In this document: one piece after another, positions 43,003-51,741 of the stretch
How positions within the stretch are numbered: the stretch's first letter is position 1
Layout: each line of letters opens with the position of its first letter
NCBI GenBank assembly: GCA_035439485.1
Contig: DAORKI010000001.1
Span: forward strand, 62,001 to 126,000
DNA: 64,000 nucleotides
Source of the DNA: CAIKXD01 sp035439485
GTDB taxonomy: Bacteria; Bacteroidota; Bacteroidia; UBA4408
Direction of reading: 5' to 3'
Translations under genes and position numbers: made by a program
The notes under the pieces: generated by a model
What the model saw: the letters and a program-made list of their open reading frames with translations, nothing else
What the model was told of the DNA's origin: nothing
The model's database searches: none

Positions 43003-44922
43003 TTAGCGAATTACAAACGATTTATTTATATCACCCGCAGCATCACTCACTTTAAGCATATAAAAACCTTTTTGTAAATTGCTCACATTTAAGTTAATTA
43101 GATTGGTTCCTCTTACGCTATTTACAATTTCTTTATGAACATTTTTTCCTGTAATATCAGTAATAGATACATAAACAGAAGCATTCATATTGGCTGTAAG
43201 TTCAAGTGTGAATTCTCCTTCATTAGGATTTGGAAATAAATTCATAGATGTAACATTTGTTCTAACATCTAAGCCACTGCAAATTGTAACTTCTATACTT
43301 TGTATTACAGTAGTGTCACAACCTCCAGCATTGGTATAGGTGTAAGAAATATCATATACCCCAGCACCAGCAACGGCAGGGTCAAAAGAATTTCCATTCA
43401 TTCCTGTACCACTGAAAGTTCCACCAGCTGGAGTTCCTGTAAGAGTTAATGGTGCATCTATGGTACAAATAGTTGTATCTAATCCTGCAAATGAAACTGC
43501 AGGGAGTAAATTTCTATAAATATGCACTACTGAAGATGTAGTGCTACATGCGCTTGGATTAGTAACTTCGACAGTGTATGCACCATCTGAATTGGTAATT
43601 AAATTGGCACTTGTTGCACCAACAAGAGCTAATCCATTTTGGTACCATTGATAAGTATTTTCAGGATGATATATGGATGACAAAGTTGGATAAGCATCAC
43701 CATAACAAAGTTGTATGGTGTCTTCTAAAGAAACAATTGCTGCAGTGGGAGAACATCCTGTGGCACCTATTTTTTTAATGGTATTGGTAAAATCATCTGC
43801 CATATAAATTTCACCCCTATAATCTTCCCCAAAAGCAACAAAATATCCTGAGCCACCAACGGTGCCTAAATCGTATGTTGTAAAAGTTCCATTATAATTA
43901 TTTTTAGTTAAACGCATTCTTCCATCACAATAATCAGTGTAAATGTAGTAGCCATATAAACTTGCATGTTTAGCGCCTCGATATATATAACCTCCAGTAA
44001 CTGCACAAGCTGAAGTGGCAGAATGACTAAATGCAGCGATTGGAGCGGTAGTTGTATTAAAAGCTGGACAACCGGTTTGACTAACTCCTGGAGTTGTAAC
44101 ATTACCTTCATAACATCTCCAACCATAGTTTCTTCCACCAGGTGTACCAAGTGGTTCAAAATCTATCTCCTCCCATGCATTTTGACCCACATCACCAATC
44201 CACATATCACCATAAATACGATCAAAACTCCATTTCCATGGGTTACGAAGGCCGTATGTCCATATTTCTCCTCTGTTTGAAGTTCCTACAAATGGGTTGT
44301 CAGAAGGAATACCATAGGCCAAAGGTGCTTGCGGATTATCAACATCAATTCTTAACATTTTACCGAGCAATACCGTTTTGTCTTGTGCCCTATTTCCAGG
44401 ATCATTCGCACTACCACCATCACCAGTTCCAATATATAAATAGCCATCAGGTCCAAATGCTAAACATCCACCATTGTGATTCGAATATGGTTGTGTAATC
44501 GTTAACAATATGGTTGCACTACTTGGATCGGCCACATTAGAGTCAGTTGAACTTACAGAATAACGAGCAATCGTTGTAGCCCCACCAGAAATAGCAGTAT
44601 AATTTACATAAAAGTAACCGTTATTTTTATAATCTGGGTGAAAAGTCATACCTAACAACCCACGCTCATCACCAACAGAAGAAGGATTAGTACAAATTCC
44701 TGTTAAGTTTAAAAATGGAGTTGGATTTTGCACCCCATTGCTGTCACAAACAATAATTTTACCTGCTTGCTGTACCATAAATAATCGGCTATCCTTACAG
44801 TTTCTGATATCGATTACTCTACTATAGCCCGAACTAAAGGTGGTAAATGTTAATGTTGGTTGTGCATAAATACTTTCTATAGTGCACAACATAACAAGTA
44901 ATAATTGTAATGTTTTTTTCAT
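43003..44922 (-). CDS. Secreted PQQ-type sugar dehydrogenase with Ig-like region and T9SS type A sorting domain
   Basis: 639 residues with signal peptide MKKTLQLLLVMLCTIESIYAQ. Residues about 30-385 are a glucose/sorbosone dehydrogenase-type propeller: ERGLLGMTFHPDYKNNGYFY, HNGGCLAFGPDGYLYIGTGD, GKMLRIDVDN, GLRNPWKWSFD, GDVGQNAWEE. Family members oxidise sugars with PQQ, though many secreted forms have no proven activity. An Ig-like segment (about 400-545) follows, then a C-terminal sorting domain (LFPNPNEGEFTLEL...GFYMLKVSDAAG) for T9SS export. Own -7 box at 44949-44956 and own terminator, so single-gene unit. Confidence 0.92.
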   Translation of the reverse strand: MKKTLQLLLVMLCTIESIYAQPTLTFTTFSSGYSRVIDIRNCKDSRLFMVQQAGKIIVCDSNGVQNPTPFLNLTGICTNPSSVGDERGLLGMTFHPDYKNNGYFYVNYTAISGGATTIARYSVSSTDSNVADPSSATILLTITQPYSNHNGGCLAFGPDGYLYIGTGDGGSANDPGNRAQDKTVLLGKMLRIDVDNPQAPLAYGIPSDNPFVGTSNRGEIWTYGLRNPWKWSFDRIYGDMWIGDVGQNAWEEIDFEPLGTPGGRNYGWRCYEGNVTTPGVSQTGCPAFNTTTAPIAAFSHSATSACAVTGGYIYRGAKHASLYGYYIYTDYCDGRMRLTKNNYNGTFTTYDLGTVGGSGYFVAFGEDYRGEIYMADDFTNTIKKIGATGCSPTAAIVSLEDTIQLCYGDAYPTLSSIYHPENTYQWYQNGLALVGATSANLITNSDGAYTVEVTNPSACSTTSSVVHIYRNLLPAVSFAGLDTTICTIDAPLTLTGTPAGGTFSGTGMNGNSFDPAVAGAGVYDISYTYTNAGGCDTTVIQSIEVTICSGLDVRTNVTSMNLFPNPNEGEFTLELTANMNASVYVSITDITGKNVHKEIVNSVRGTNLINLNVSNLQKGFYMLKVSDAAGDINKSFVIR

Positions 44923-44948
44923 CTTGAAAAGTTGTTTTAATTTGAGTC

Positions 44949-44956
44949 CAAACTTA
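44949..44956 (-). promoter_or_regulatory. Bacteroidota -7 box (TAAGTTTG, minus strand) for the sugar dehydrogenase
   Basis: The plus strand reads CAAACTTA. The box ends 26 bp upstream of the start at 44922. Confidence 0.5.
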
Positions 44957-44992
44957 CAAAAATGATTCTAATAATTTTATTGTTTTTGATGC

Positions 44993-45000
44993 TATATTTG
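44993..45000 (+). promoter_or_regulatory. Bacteroidota -7 box (TATATTTG) for the RmlD-like gene
   Basis: Exact TAnnTTTG match, 44 bp before ATG 45045, in the divergent gap with the sugar dehydrogenase. Confidence 0.55.
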
Positions 45001-45044
45001 TATTATTATTCAAATCTAGTTTATTTCACCATTTAAATTAATTT

Positions 45045-45992
45045 ATGCAACGCATACTTATTACTGGTACCAATGGTTTACTCGGACAAAAGCTAGTTTA
45101 TTTGCTTCTTGAAAGAAATCTAACCAATGCAAAACAATATCAAATAATCGCTACATCTAAAGGGGAGAATAGATTGATGATAAAAAAGGGATATCAATAT
45201 TATGATTTAGATATTACGAATGCTGCTGAGGTAGAAAGAGTTTTTGCTCAAACAAAACCCCACATTGTTATTAATACCGCAGCCATGACAAATGTTGATC
45301 AATGTGAAAAAGAAAGAAAAGCGTGTGATTTACTCAACGTTGAAGCTGTTTCATATCAATTAATTGCTTTACAAAATATGCAGCACAATGAAAAAAATTA
45401 CAAGCCCCACTTTATTCACTTAAGTACTGATTTTGTTTTTGATGGTGAAGCAGGGCCTTATAGTGAAACAGATAAACCAAATCCAATTTCATACTATGGA
45501 CACTCAAAATACAAAGCTGATTTGTTGGTTGAACAATGTGGCATCAGTTGGGCAATTGTCAGAACAATAATTGTTTATGGAGTAGTTGATAATATGAGCC
45601 GTTCTAACCTTGTACTATGGGCAAAATCGGCATTGCAAAAAGGAGAAAAAATAAATGTTATCAATGATCAATTTAGGGCCCCAACTTTAGCTGAAGATTT
45701 AGCTGAAGGCTGCATGCTTATTGCTGATAAAAAGGCTACAGGCATATTTAATATAAGCGGACGCGATACTTATAGTATTTTAGATTTGGTTTATCAAGTG
45801 GCTGATTTTTGGCAACTTAATAAATCATTAATTCAAGTAGTATCATCTTCAACATTGAATCAACCTGCAAAAAGGCCACCTCGCACGGGTTTTAAGTTAG
45901 AGAAGGCAATGAGCTTATTGGGATACCAACCAAAATCATTCAGAGAAGGTTTGGCCATTATTGATAAGCAATTAAAAGCTTTAGAAAAGTAA
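45045..45992 (+). CDS. SDR family sugar reductase, dTDP-4-dehydrorhamnose reductase-like
   Basis: 315 residues. NAD(P)-binding start RILITGTNGLLGQKLVYLLL, then NTAAMTNVDQCE, STDFVFDGEAGPYSETDKPN, and the catalytic YGHSKYKAD (Tyr-x3-Lys). This matches RmlD-like enzymes, which reduce dTDP-4-keto-6-deoxy sugars to dTDP-L-rhamnose. No rmlA, rmlB or rmlC is adjacent, so a different nucleotide-sugar substrate is possible and I give no symbol. It is convergent with the receptor gene downstream (6 bp between stops). Confidence 0.88.
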   Translation: MQRILITGTNGLLGQKLVYLLLERNLTNAKQYQIIATSKGENRLMIKKGYQYYDLDITNAAEVERVFAQTKPHIVINTAAMTNVDQCEKERKACDLLNVEAVSYQLIALQNMQHNEKNYKPHFIHLSTDFVFDGEAGPYSETDKPNPISYYGHSKYKADLLVEQCGISWAIVRTIIVYGVVDNMSRSNLVLWAKSALQKGEKINVINDQFRAPTLAEDLAEGCMLIADKKATGIFNISGRDTYSILDLVYQVADFWQLNKSLIQVVSSSTLNQPAKRPPRTGFKLEKAMSLLGYQPKSFREGLAIIDKQLKALEK

Positions 45993-45998
45993 ATACTA

Positions 45999-48479
45999 TT
46001 AAAAACCTCCATCATCATTTTTATAATCATTGTCTTTTGGCTTGTTTCTTTTTGGCGCAAAATCACCTGAGCCAAAGCGGTAATTAAAAGTAAAGGTGGC
46101 AATTCTTGTTTCTCTTTTACGCTCTGCCGATTGTGTAAAATTGCTTCCTGAAGTGTTAATCCGAAAACGCATTTGATCAAATAAATCGGTAACTCCTATG
46201 GTTAAGGTACCTTTGTTTTTTAATATATCTTTTTTTAATGCAAAATCTACTTGGCTCATAGGTAAAATAGTTCCTTGTGCCATAATATTTCTAGCATTGT
46301 AGGAGCCACTACTTTGTAACGACCAGCCTTTTTTTAATATCATATTGCTTAAAAATTTGGCATTCCAACTAAGATTAGAAGTATTTATTTCTCCATCTTG
46401 ATTGGTGCCTTTTATAACAGTTTGAAAACCATTTAAATTAAGGGTTAAATTCCACCATTTAAATAACTCAATACGGCTTACGGTTTCAATTCCTGTATTT
46501 TCACTGCTGCCTAAATTGGTAAATGTTACAATAGTTTGATTATATTCATTTACCCTAATATTTCGCATGATTAAATCGTTTGTTCTTCTATAAAATAAGG
46601 TAGTGGAAAAATTTATTTTCTTAAAATTATATAAGTATGACAATTCTATATTATGCGTGTATTCGGGATTCAAATAAGGATTCCCAGTTCTTAAAATTAA
46701 TGGATTGCTATAATCTGTAAAGGGCGATAGTTGGCGTGTTCCTGGTCTATTGATGCGCCTGCCATAGTTTAATTGAATTTCTTGTTTATCATTAATTTTT
46801 CTGTTGATGAAGGCAGTAGGAAAAACATTAAAATAATTATTTACATAACTGCTATCATTATTTACTAAGGTTGATTTTGTGTTTGCTTGCTCAGCTCTTA
46901 ATCCAGTTTTATAGCTCCATTTCCCTATTGATTGACCAAAACTGGTATAAGCTGCATAAATGTTTTCGTGGTAAATAAAGCGATTATTTAAGCTATCATC
47001 TGAAATAAAATTATTGCTGTTGTTGTTAAAGGTTTCGGAATAAAAATCATTATCAATTACCCTATTGGTATTTTTTAATCCACTCTCTATTTTGCCATTT
47101 TTAAATAATGGACTTTCAAAATCTAAGGTATTTGAATTGATACTAAAATTGGTATTACTGTTATTGTTTTGATAAAACCAATAAGGATTTATTTCTTTAT
47201 AATTTTCCCAAAAATTTTCTTGTTGATATTTTGAAACAGATAAATTTTGGTTGATAGAATAATTGCTTTCAACACTTAAAAGTTGCTTCTGATTTTTAAA
47301 TTTTTGACGATAGTTTAAATTGTAATCTTGTGAAAGTCCTTCTGACGGGTTTTTTGAATATCTGTTAAAAGCTGAAGCCAATTGTTGTGTTTCGTTTTCG
47401 GAATAGTTTTCTAATTTTTCAAAATCAGATTTATTTTCATAATTCATTGTAGCGTTTAATCCTATAGTAGCTAATTTGCTGATGTTGTAATCCATTCCAA
47501 TTTTTGCACTATGGTTACGATTTGAGTTGTCGGAATTATTCTTTTGTATCAAATAAATTGCCGAATCACCTGCATAGGTAGTACGCTGAACATCGCCTCT
47601 TCCAAACCTTTCATTGTATCTAAAGCTATAATTACTATAAAAATTTACCTTGTTTTTTCTAAAATTATAGGCTATATTTCCATTGTATTTATTGTTAGTT
47701 CCTGCGCTTAAAGTAATATTTCCATTGGTACCTTGCAATTTGTTTTTCTTCAATACAATATTTATGATGCCACTCATGCCATCCGGATCATATTTGGCAG
47801 AGGGATTAGTAATAACTTCAACCGATTCAATAGCACTTGCTGGTATTCCCGATAGCACGCCTGCTCTGCCTGCACCACTCATTCCGCTTGGTCTGCCATC
47901 AATCAATATGGTAACATTACCACTTCCTCTTAAACTTATATTACCATCAATATCAACACTCACAGTAGGTACTTGAGTAAGCACATCATTGGCAGAGCCA
48001 CCATTGGCGATAGCTAATTTTTCGGCATCAAAAACTTTTTTATCTATGGTGTTTTTTACCATGTCTTGCTGGGTTTCAATAGTAACTTCTTTTAATACTT
48101 TTTCATTGCTTTCCAAATACAAGGCGCCCAAATTTCTTTCCTCTTCTTTGTGTAAAATTAGCGTATCAATAACTAGTTTTTTGTATCCCATAAAGGCAAT
48201 ATCCAATTTGTATTTCCCAGGTCGCAAACGTTCCAATTCAAATAATCCTTCTGCGTTGGTAACTATTCCACCAATTAAAGTGTCTTTTGGAAGTCGGTAT
48301 ATAGATACAGCTGCAAATTCAATAGGCAAATTTGTTCCAAACTCTAGTACTTTTCCTGAAAGCTTGGCAAATGCAGGCATACCGCCTTCTCTTCTATTAA
48401 AGTTGTTATCTTGAGCTTTAATGCCTAAAACAAGACAAAAAATGCAAATAATAAATAGTAAAAATCTATTCAAAGCCAA
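45999..48479 (-). CDS. TonB-dependent-receptor-like outer membrane protein (OMP_b-brl_3 type)
   Basis: 826 residues, from TTG 48479 (TTG 48473 is equally possible; both give signal peptide NRFLLFIICIFCLVLGIKAQ). A carboxypeptidase-regulatory-like domain (LSGKVLEFGTNLPIEFAAVS, about 38-120) precedes a plug domain (DVLTQVPTVSVDIDGNISLR, VTILIDGRPSGM, IESVEVITNPSAKYDPDGM, about 145-235) and a long barrel ending in FTFNYRFGSGDF plus a charged tail. In Bacteroidota these receptors take up or export unknown substrates. There is no SusD partner and no obvious TonB box, so the ligand cannot be named. A -7 box sits 12 bp from the start. Confidence 0.92.
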   Translation of the reverse strand: MALNRFLLFIICIFCLVLGIKAQDNNFNRREGGMPAFAKLSGKVLEFGTNLPIEFAAVSIYRLPKDTLIGGIVTNAEGLFELERLRPGKYKLDIAFMGYKKLVIDTLILHKEEERNLGALYLESNEKVLKEVTIETQQDMVKNTIDKKVFDAEKLAIANGGSANDVLTQVPTVSVDIDGNISLRGSGNVTILIDGRPSGMSGAGRAGVLSGIPASAIESVEVITNPSAKYDPDGMSGIINIVLKKNKLQGTNGNITLSAGTNNKYNGNIAYNFRKNKVNFYSNYSFRYNERFGRGDVQRTTYAGDSAIYLIQKNNSDNSNRNHSAKIGMDYNISKLATIGLNATMNYENKSDFEKLENYSENETQQLASAFNRYSKNPSEGLSQDYNLNYRQKFKNQKQLLSVESNYSINQNLSVSKYQQENFWENYKEINPYWFYQNNNSNTNFSINSNTLDFESPLFKNGKIESGLKNTNRVIDNDFYSETFNNNSNNFISDDSLNNRFIYHENIYAAYTSFGQSIGKWSYKTGLRAEQANTKSTLVNNDSSYVNNYFNVFPTAFINRKINDKQEIQLNYGRRINRPGTRQLSPFTDYSNPLILRTGNPYLNPEYTHNIELSYLYNFKKINFSTTLFYRRTNDLIMRNIRVNEYNQTIVTFTNLGSSENTGIETVSRIELFKWWNLTLNLNGFQTVIKGTNQDGEINTSNLSWNAKFLSNMILKKGWSLQSSGSYNARNIMAQGTILPMSQVDFALKKDILKNKGTLTIGVTDLFDQMRFRINTSGSNFTQSAERKRETRIATFTFNYRFGSGDFAPKRNKPKDNDYKNDDGGF

Positions 48480-48490
48480 ATCATATTTTA

Positions 48491-48498
48491 CAAATATA
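48491..48498 (-). promoter_or_regulatory. Bacteroidota -7 box (TATATTTG, minus strand) for the outer membrane receptor
   Basis: The plus strand reads CAAATATA. The box ends only 11 bp before the TTG at 48479, implying a leader of about 5-12 nt. Confidence 0.55.
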
Positions 48499-48567
48499 AA
48501 ACTAAGGAAAATAATAGGCTGTTAAATAGTTGCAAAAAGTAAATTTCTACTCAATCAATTTTTACTA

Positions 48568-49941
48568 TCAAGTATTTAAGGGAATAATTTTAACCTTGTT
48601 CAACTTTAACCAACTTCTTACAATATCGTCATTATCGGGATAATAATCTGTTTTTACTACAACATCTATAAAATCATCAATATTATTTAATTGCGTATAT
48701 TCATCAAAATATCCAGCTCCAATATATTTATTGTTTAAAACTAAAATTAATGCTTTTTCATCTTGGCTTCTACCAGCTGTTATAACAGCGAAGTTGGCTT
48801 GTTGATAACTGTGTTTATTTATCAGTTCAAAAGCCCTTTTATTGTAAATTTCAATTTCTTCCTCGTACGCGCAAATACCGTTACATTTTTTTATTTGATG
48901 ATTAAAGCATACCGAATCTTCAACAGTTAAGCCACAGTATTTAATACATAAAGTATATTCATCAATGGAATTTTCTAAATAATTTCTAGCTTTAGCAAGG
49001 CTTGTAAAACTTAGTAAAGCATTAATTGAATTTTCAATAGGTACAATACTAAAACTAATAATGCCATCTGTATTTTTATTCCAATCAATACAATGAGTAA
49101 ACAAATCCGATTTTCTTAAACGATTATATTTCGGTTTATGTTTTTTTATTTCTTCATTTTCAAGTAGGAGCGCAATTAGTTCATTTCCTGTTTTTACAAA
49201 ATCAACATTATATAATTCATTCAGCATTTTGCGGCCCTTTTGTTCTTTACTGTTAAAGTGACTCATAGCACGGTTGTACATATTGGTGCTTTTTCCAATA
49301 TAAATAATTTGTTGGTCCTGGTCTAAGAAATAATACACTCCGCATGCTTCGGGCAACTTATCTAAAATATATTGTTTAATTTTATCTATTCTACGTACCA
49401 TTAATTCCTCAATTCCTTTGGTGCGATATTGGGGATGGTCACTTTTTAGCTGCATTAACACATCAAAAAGTTTGGCTGTAGCCATTGCATCACCACGGGC
49501 GCGATGTCTGGCTTCATTTTCAATTCCAATATAATCGCACAAATGCCCTAAGCTATATGATTTTAAACCAGGAATTAACTTTCGTGCAAGTCGCACTGTG
49601 CATAGGGTGTCACGCTTATAAGTAAAACCCAAGGAAGCAAATTCTTCTTTTACGAATCCGTAGTCAAAACCTACATTATGAGCTACAAATATTTTATCTT
49701 TTGTAATTTCCTGAATTTCCTTGGCCACTTCATAAAATTTAGGAGCATCATCAACCATAGCATTGGTTATGCCCGAAATATTTGTAAAGTATGTTGAAAT
49801 ATTACATTCAGGATTAATCAAACTTGTAAATTCATCAACCACGGTTAATCCATCATGAATAAGAATAGATATTTCAATAATTCGCCCTCTTCTAAAGTCA
49901 AATTTACCACCGCAAGTTTCAATATCAATAATGGCAAACAT
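48568..49941 (-). CDS. DEDDh exonuclease fused to GIY-YIG endonuclease domain
   Basis: 457 residues. Residues 1-165 are a DnaQ-like 3'-5' exonuclease: FAIIDIETCGG (Asp, Glu), FVAHNVGFDYGFV (His-Asn-x3-Asp) and HRARGDAMATAKL (His-x4-Asp) supply all catalytic residues. Residues about 195-280 are a UvrC/Cho-type GIY-YIG domain (GVYYFLDQDQQIIYIGKSTN, LLLENEEIKKHKPKYN). The C-terminal part has cysteines (CIKYCGLTVEDSVCFNHQIK) as in UvrC-related proteins. It probably acts in DNA repair, cutting and trimming damaged strands, like Cho but with an attached exonuclease. It starts 1 bp after the VOC gene, so the two form an operon. Confidence 0.92.
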   Translation of the reverse strand: MFAIIDIETCGGKFDFRRGRIIEISILIHDGLTVVDEFTSLINPECNISTYFTNISGITNAMVDDAPKFYEVAKEIQEITKDKIFVAHNVGFDYGFVKEEFASLGFTYKRDTLCTVRLARKLIPGLKSYSLGHLCDYIGIENEARHRARGDAMATAKLFDVLMQLKSDHPQYRTKGIEELMVRRIDKIKQYILDKLPEACGVYYFLDQDQQIIYIGKSTNMYNRAMSHFNSKEQKGRKMLNELYNVDFVKTGNELIALLLENEEIKKHKPKYNRLRKSDLFTHCIDWNKNTDGIISFSIVPIENSINALLSFTSLAKARNYLENSIDEYTLCIKYCGLTVEDSVCFNHQIKKCNGICAYEEEIEIYNKRAFELINKHSYQQANFAVITAGRSQDEKALILVLNNKYIGAGYFDEYTQLNNIDDFIDVVVKTDYYPDNDDIVRSWLKLNKVKIIPLNT

Positions 49942-49942
49942 A

Positions 49943-50335
49943 TTAATTTGTAGGTTCTATTAAATCCCATAAGTTGCCATACATATCTTCAAAAACAAGC
50001 ACTTTACCCCACTTTTCTGAAACTGGTTGACGCACTATTTTTACTTTTTGATGAATTAAATTTTGATAATCATTTTCGAAATTATTGGTGTTCAAAAATA
50101 AAAATACTCTTCCTCCTGATTGATTTCCAATGCTACTCATTTGTGCCTCATTACTGGCTTTAGCTAAAAGAATTTTTGTTTCAGATTCAATGGAAGGGGC
50201 AATTAGAACCCAGCGTTTCTCGGCATCTAGTGTTGTATCTTCAATTAAGACAAATTTTAAGATATTAACATAGTAGTTAATTGCCTTATCGTAATTATCA
50301 ATTACAAGTGCTATTTGTGCAAGGTATTTTTTCAT
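49943..50335 (-). CDS. VOC (glyoxalase/bleomycin-resistance fold) family protein
   Basis: 130 residues. The pattern LAQIALVIDNYDKAINYYVNIL at the start and VFEDMYGNLWDLIEP at the end (conserved metal-ligand Glu region) is that of a single VOC module. Members include glyoxalases, dioxygenases and drug-binding proteins; the substrate cannot be told from sequence. It is the first gene of a two-gene operon with the exonuclease/GIY-YIG fusion. A -7 box lies 14 bp upstream. Confidence 0.9.
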   Translation of the reverse strand: MKKYLAQIALVIDNYDKAINYYVNILKFVLIEDTTLDAEKRWVLIAPSIESETKILLAKASNEAQMSSIGNQSGGRVFLFLNTNNFENDYQNLIHQKVKIVRQPVSEKWGKVLVFEDMYGNLWDLIEPTN

Positions 50336-50349
50336 TTAATTTATTACTT

Positions 50350-50357
50350 CAAAGCTA
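50350..50357 (-). promoter_or_regulatory. Bacteroidota -7 box (TAGCTTTG, minus strand) for the VOC gene
   Basis: The plus strand reads CAAAGCTA. The box ends 14 bp upstream of ATG 50335, implying a leader of about 8-10 nt. Confidence 0.55.
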
Positions 50358-50630
50358 TAATATTTTAGTTAAATTGATAATAAGCAAAAATAGACAAAGT
50401 ATATTTTTTTACTTAATAAAGCTTAAAAATTTAGTGGTATTTATTGAACATTTAATGTTTAGAATTTACGGTATGCTTTATTACCTCAATATATTTACGA
50501 TTTATATCCATTGCAATTTATTTTTACCCGAGTAGATTGAGCATAGTAAAGGATACGAGCTTTATTTTAAAATGTTTATCAATTCCTAAATCTATCATAT
50601 TATTATTGTAATTTAATTATTTGAACTGCT

Positions 50631-50830
50631 TTATTTACAAGCATGAGTCTTATGTGTGAATCCCACTTCATAAGTAAAGTTACTAATGGAAATTAATATT
50701 GCAGAATCAACTGATTGTGTTATATGAAAATAGGACTTCAATTTTGTTTCCAAAAACTGTCTGAAATTATTTTGCACTTTTACTACCTTTAAATTTAAAT
50801 TGAGACTGCAGCCAAGCATTTCAGCTTTCT
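50631..50830 (-). pseudogene. Possible relic of an AraC-type helix-turn-helix regulator
   Basis: On the minus strand one frame reads IAKKAEMLGCSLNLNLKVV, then NNFRQFLETKL, then ISISNFTYEVGFTHKTH before a stop. Against the AraC-type DNA-binding domain the order and spacing fit: first helix-turn-helix with LGCS, 13 residues to the FRQFLE (keyl-like) turn, about 31 residues to the IxxIAxExGF-like second helix-turn-helix. The reading breaks right after GFTHKTH, so the last helices are missing; upstream, DKIRSAL occurs in a frame interrupted by stops. Key hydrophobic positions are only partly kept. This looks like a decayed gene rather than a working one; the identification is tentative. Confidence 0.33.
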
Positions 50831-51028
50831 TTGCTATTTATATAGATGTCATACTTTTTTATCGCTGTAATAGGCTTAAAGCGCAGAGCGAATTTTATCA
50901 ATTGTTTGTTAGTGTTCAAACTTAAATTGTTGGGCATCATTAGCAAACAAATTATTAGATGTTTTTGATGAAAACTTGAAAGGATATTGAAAACTAAATA
51001 ATTTGAAGTGTTTATGGTTTAATTGTTA

Positions 51029-51036
51029 TATATTCG
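51029..51036 (+). promoter_or_regulatory. Possible -7 element (TATATTCG variant) before the DHFR-like gene
   Basis: TATATTCG differs from TAnnTTTG at one base and has TTTG 23 bp upstream (51002-51005). It lies 32 bp before ATG 51069. The same C variant occurs before the NifU-like gene. Confidence 0.35.
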
Positions 51037-51068
51037 TAGGAAGTAATAATCGTAATATAATTTAATAA

Positions 51069-51641
51069 ATGGGAAAAATAATATCATTTATGCATGTTTC
51101 TTTGGATGGATTTGTTGCTGGGCCAAACGGTGAAATGAATTGGATTAAAGTTAATCAAGAAATTTTTGATTATGTAGGTAATCGCATCGCTAAAACCAAC
51201 ACTGCTTTGTATGGACGAATAACTTTTGAAATGATGGAGAACTATTGGCCTACTGCCGCTGAAAAAGAAAATGCAAGTAAGCATGATATTGAACATGCAC
51301 ATTGGTACAAGGATGTAAACAAAGTAGTATTGTCAACAACGCTTAAGCAAGAAAACTTTAGCCTAACTACCATAATTGGTAACATCATAGAACATGAAAT
51401 TAATAAAACAAAACAGCTATCTGATAAGGAAATATTATTATTTGGTAGTCCAAAAGCTACCCATTCACTTTTCGAGCTTGGCCTTATTGATGGCTTTTGG
51501 ATGTTTGTAAACCCTATTGTTCTTGGGAATGGAATTCCTTTATTTAATAAAATAAAAGATAAAATGATACTTAACTTAATTTCAACAAAATTATTTGACA
51601 ATGGCGTTGTAGAATTAAATTATTTAGTTGATAAGAAGTAA
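51069..51641 (+). CDS. Dihydrofolate reductase family protein (RibD C-terminal-like)
   Basis: 190 residues. MGKIISFMHVSLDGFVAGPN at the start, TALYGRITFEMMENYW and LLFGSPKATHSLFELGLIDG match the RibD_C/DHFR-like family typified by YyaP and YwjB. These bind NADPH in a DHFR fold, but most members have no proven substrate and are not true folate reductases. Single gene preceded by a gene-poor stretch and followed by a large outer membrane protein gene; no obvious operon. Confidence 0.9.
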   Translation: MGKIISFMHVSLDGFVAGPNGEMNWIKVNQEIFDYVGNRIAKTNTALYGRITFEMMENYWPTAAEKENASKHDIEHAHWYKDVNKVVLSTTLKQENFSLTTIIGNIIEHEINKTKQLSDKEILLFGSPKATHSLFELGLIDGFWMFVNPIVLGNGIPLFNKIKDKMILNLISTKLFDNGVVELNYLVDKK

Positions 51642-51733
51642 ATTTAAAGAGAATACAATAAACAAGCACTATACACGTTAAAATAATAGCGGGTTTAAAG
51701 TAGTATATATTTTAAGTGTTAATAAATAAAACT

Positions 51734-51741
51734 TTCCTTTG
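51734..51741 (+). promoter_or_regulatory. Near-consensus -7 element (TTCCTTTG) overlapping the outer membrane protein start
   Basis: TTCCTTTG differs from TAnnTTTG at one base. It ends on the first base of GTG 51741, so transcription would begin near GTG 51747. Confidence 0.35.

Larger units (their letters stand above)
50336..51068. other. Gene-poor 733-bp interval
   Basis: Holds the VOC promoter at its left end, a minus-strand stretch resembling an eroded AraC-type DNA-binding domain in the middle (50631-50830), and a possible -7 element for the DHFR-like gene at its right end. All frames carry stops; no complete gene, RNA gene or repeat was recognised. Confidence 0.6.

Noticed and set aside
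44142..44498. 118-codon plus-strand frame (His/Tyr/Gln-rich) inside the sugar dehydrogenase
   Set aside because: Antisense shadow of conserved GSDH motifs; composition is that of a reverse complement, with no signal or family.
47683..48414. Two plus-strand frames antisense to the receptor plug domain
   Set aside because: The minus strand has clear plug and regulatory-like domains; the opposite frames have none.
50281..50535. 84-codon plus-strand frame in the gene-poor interval
   Set aside because: It begins inside the VOC gene, is dominated by Leu/Ile/Tyr from A-T DNA, and has no promoter or recognisable domain.
50640..50672. tRNA-like look of the bases around GTGTGAATCCCAC
   Set aside because: Only a 5-6 bp stem with an inner GTG/CAC pairing; no acceptor stem, anticodon arm or T-loop consensus can be drawn.
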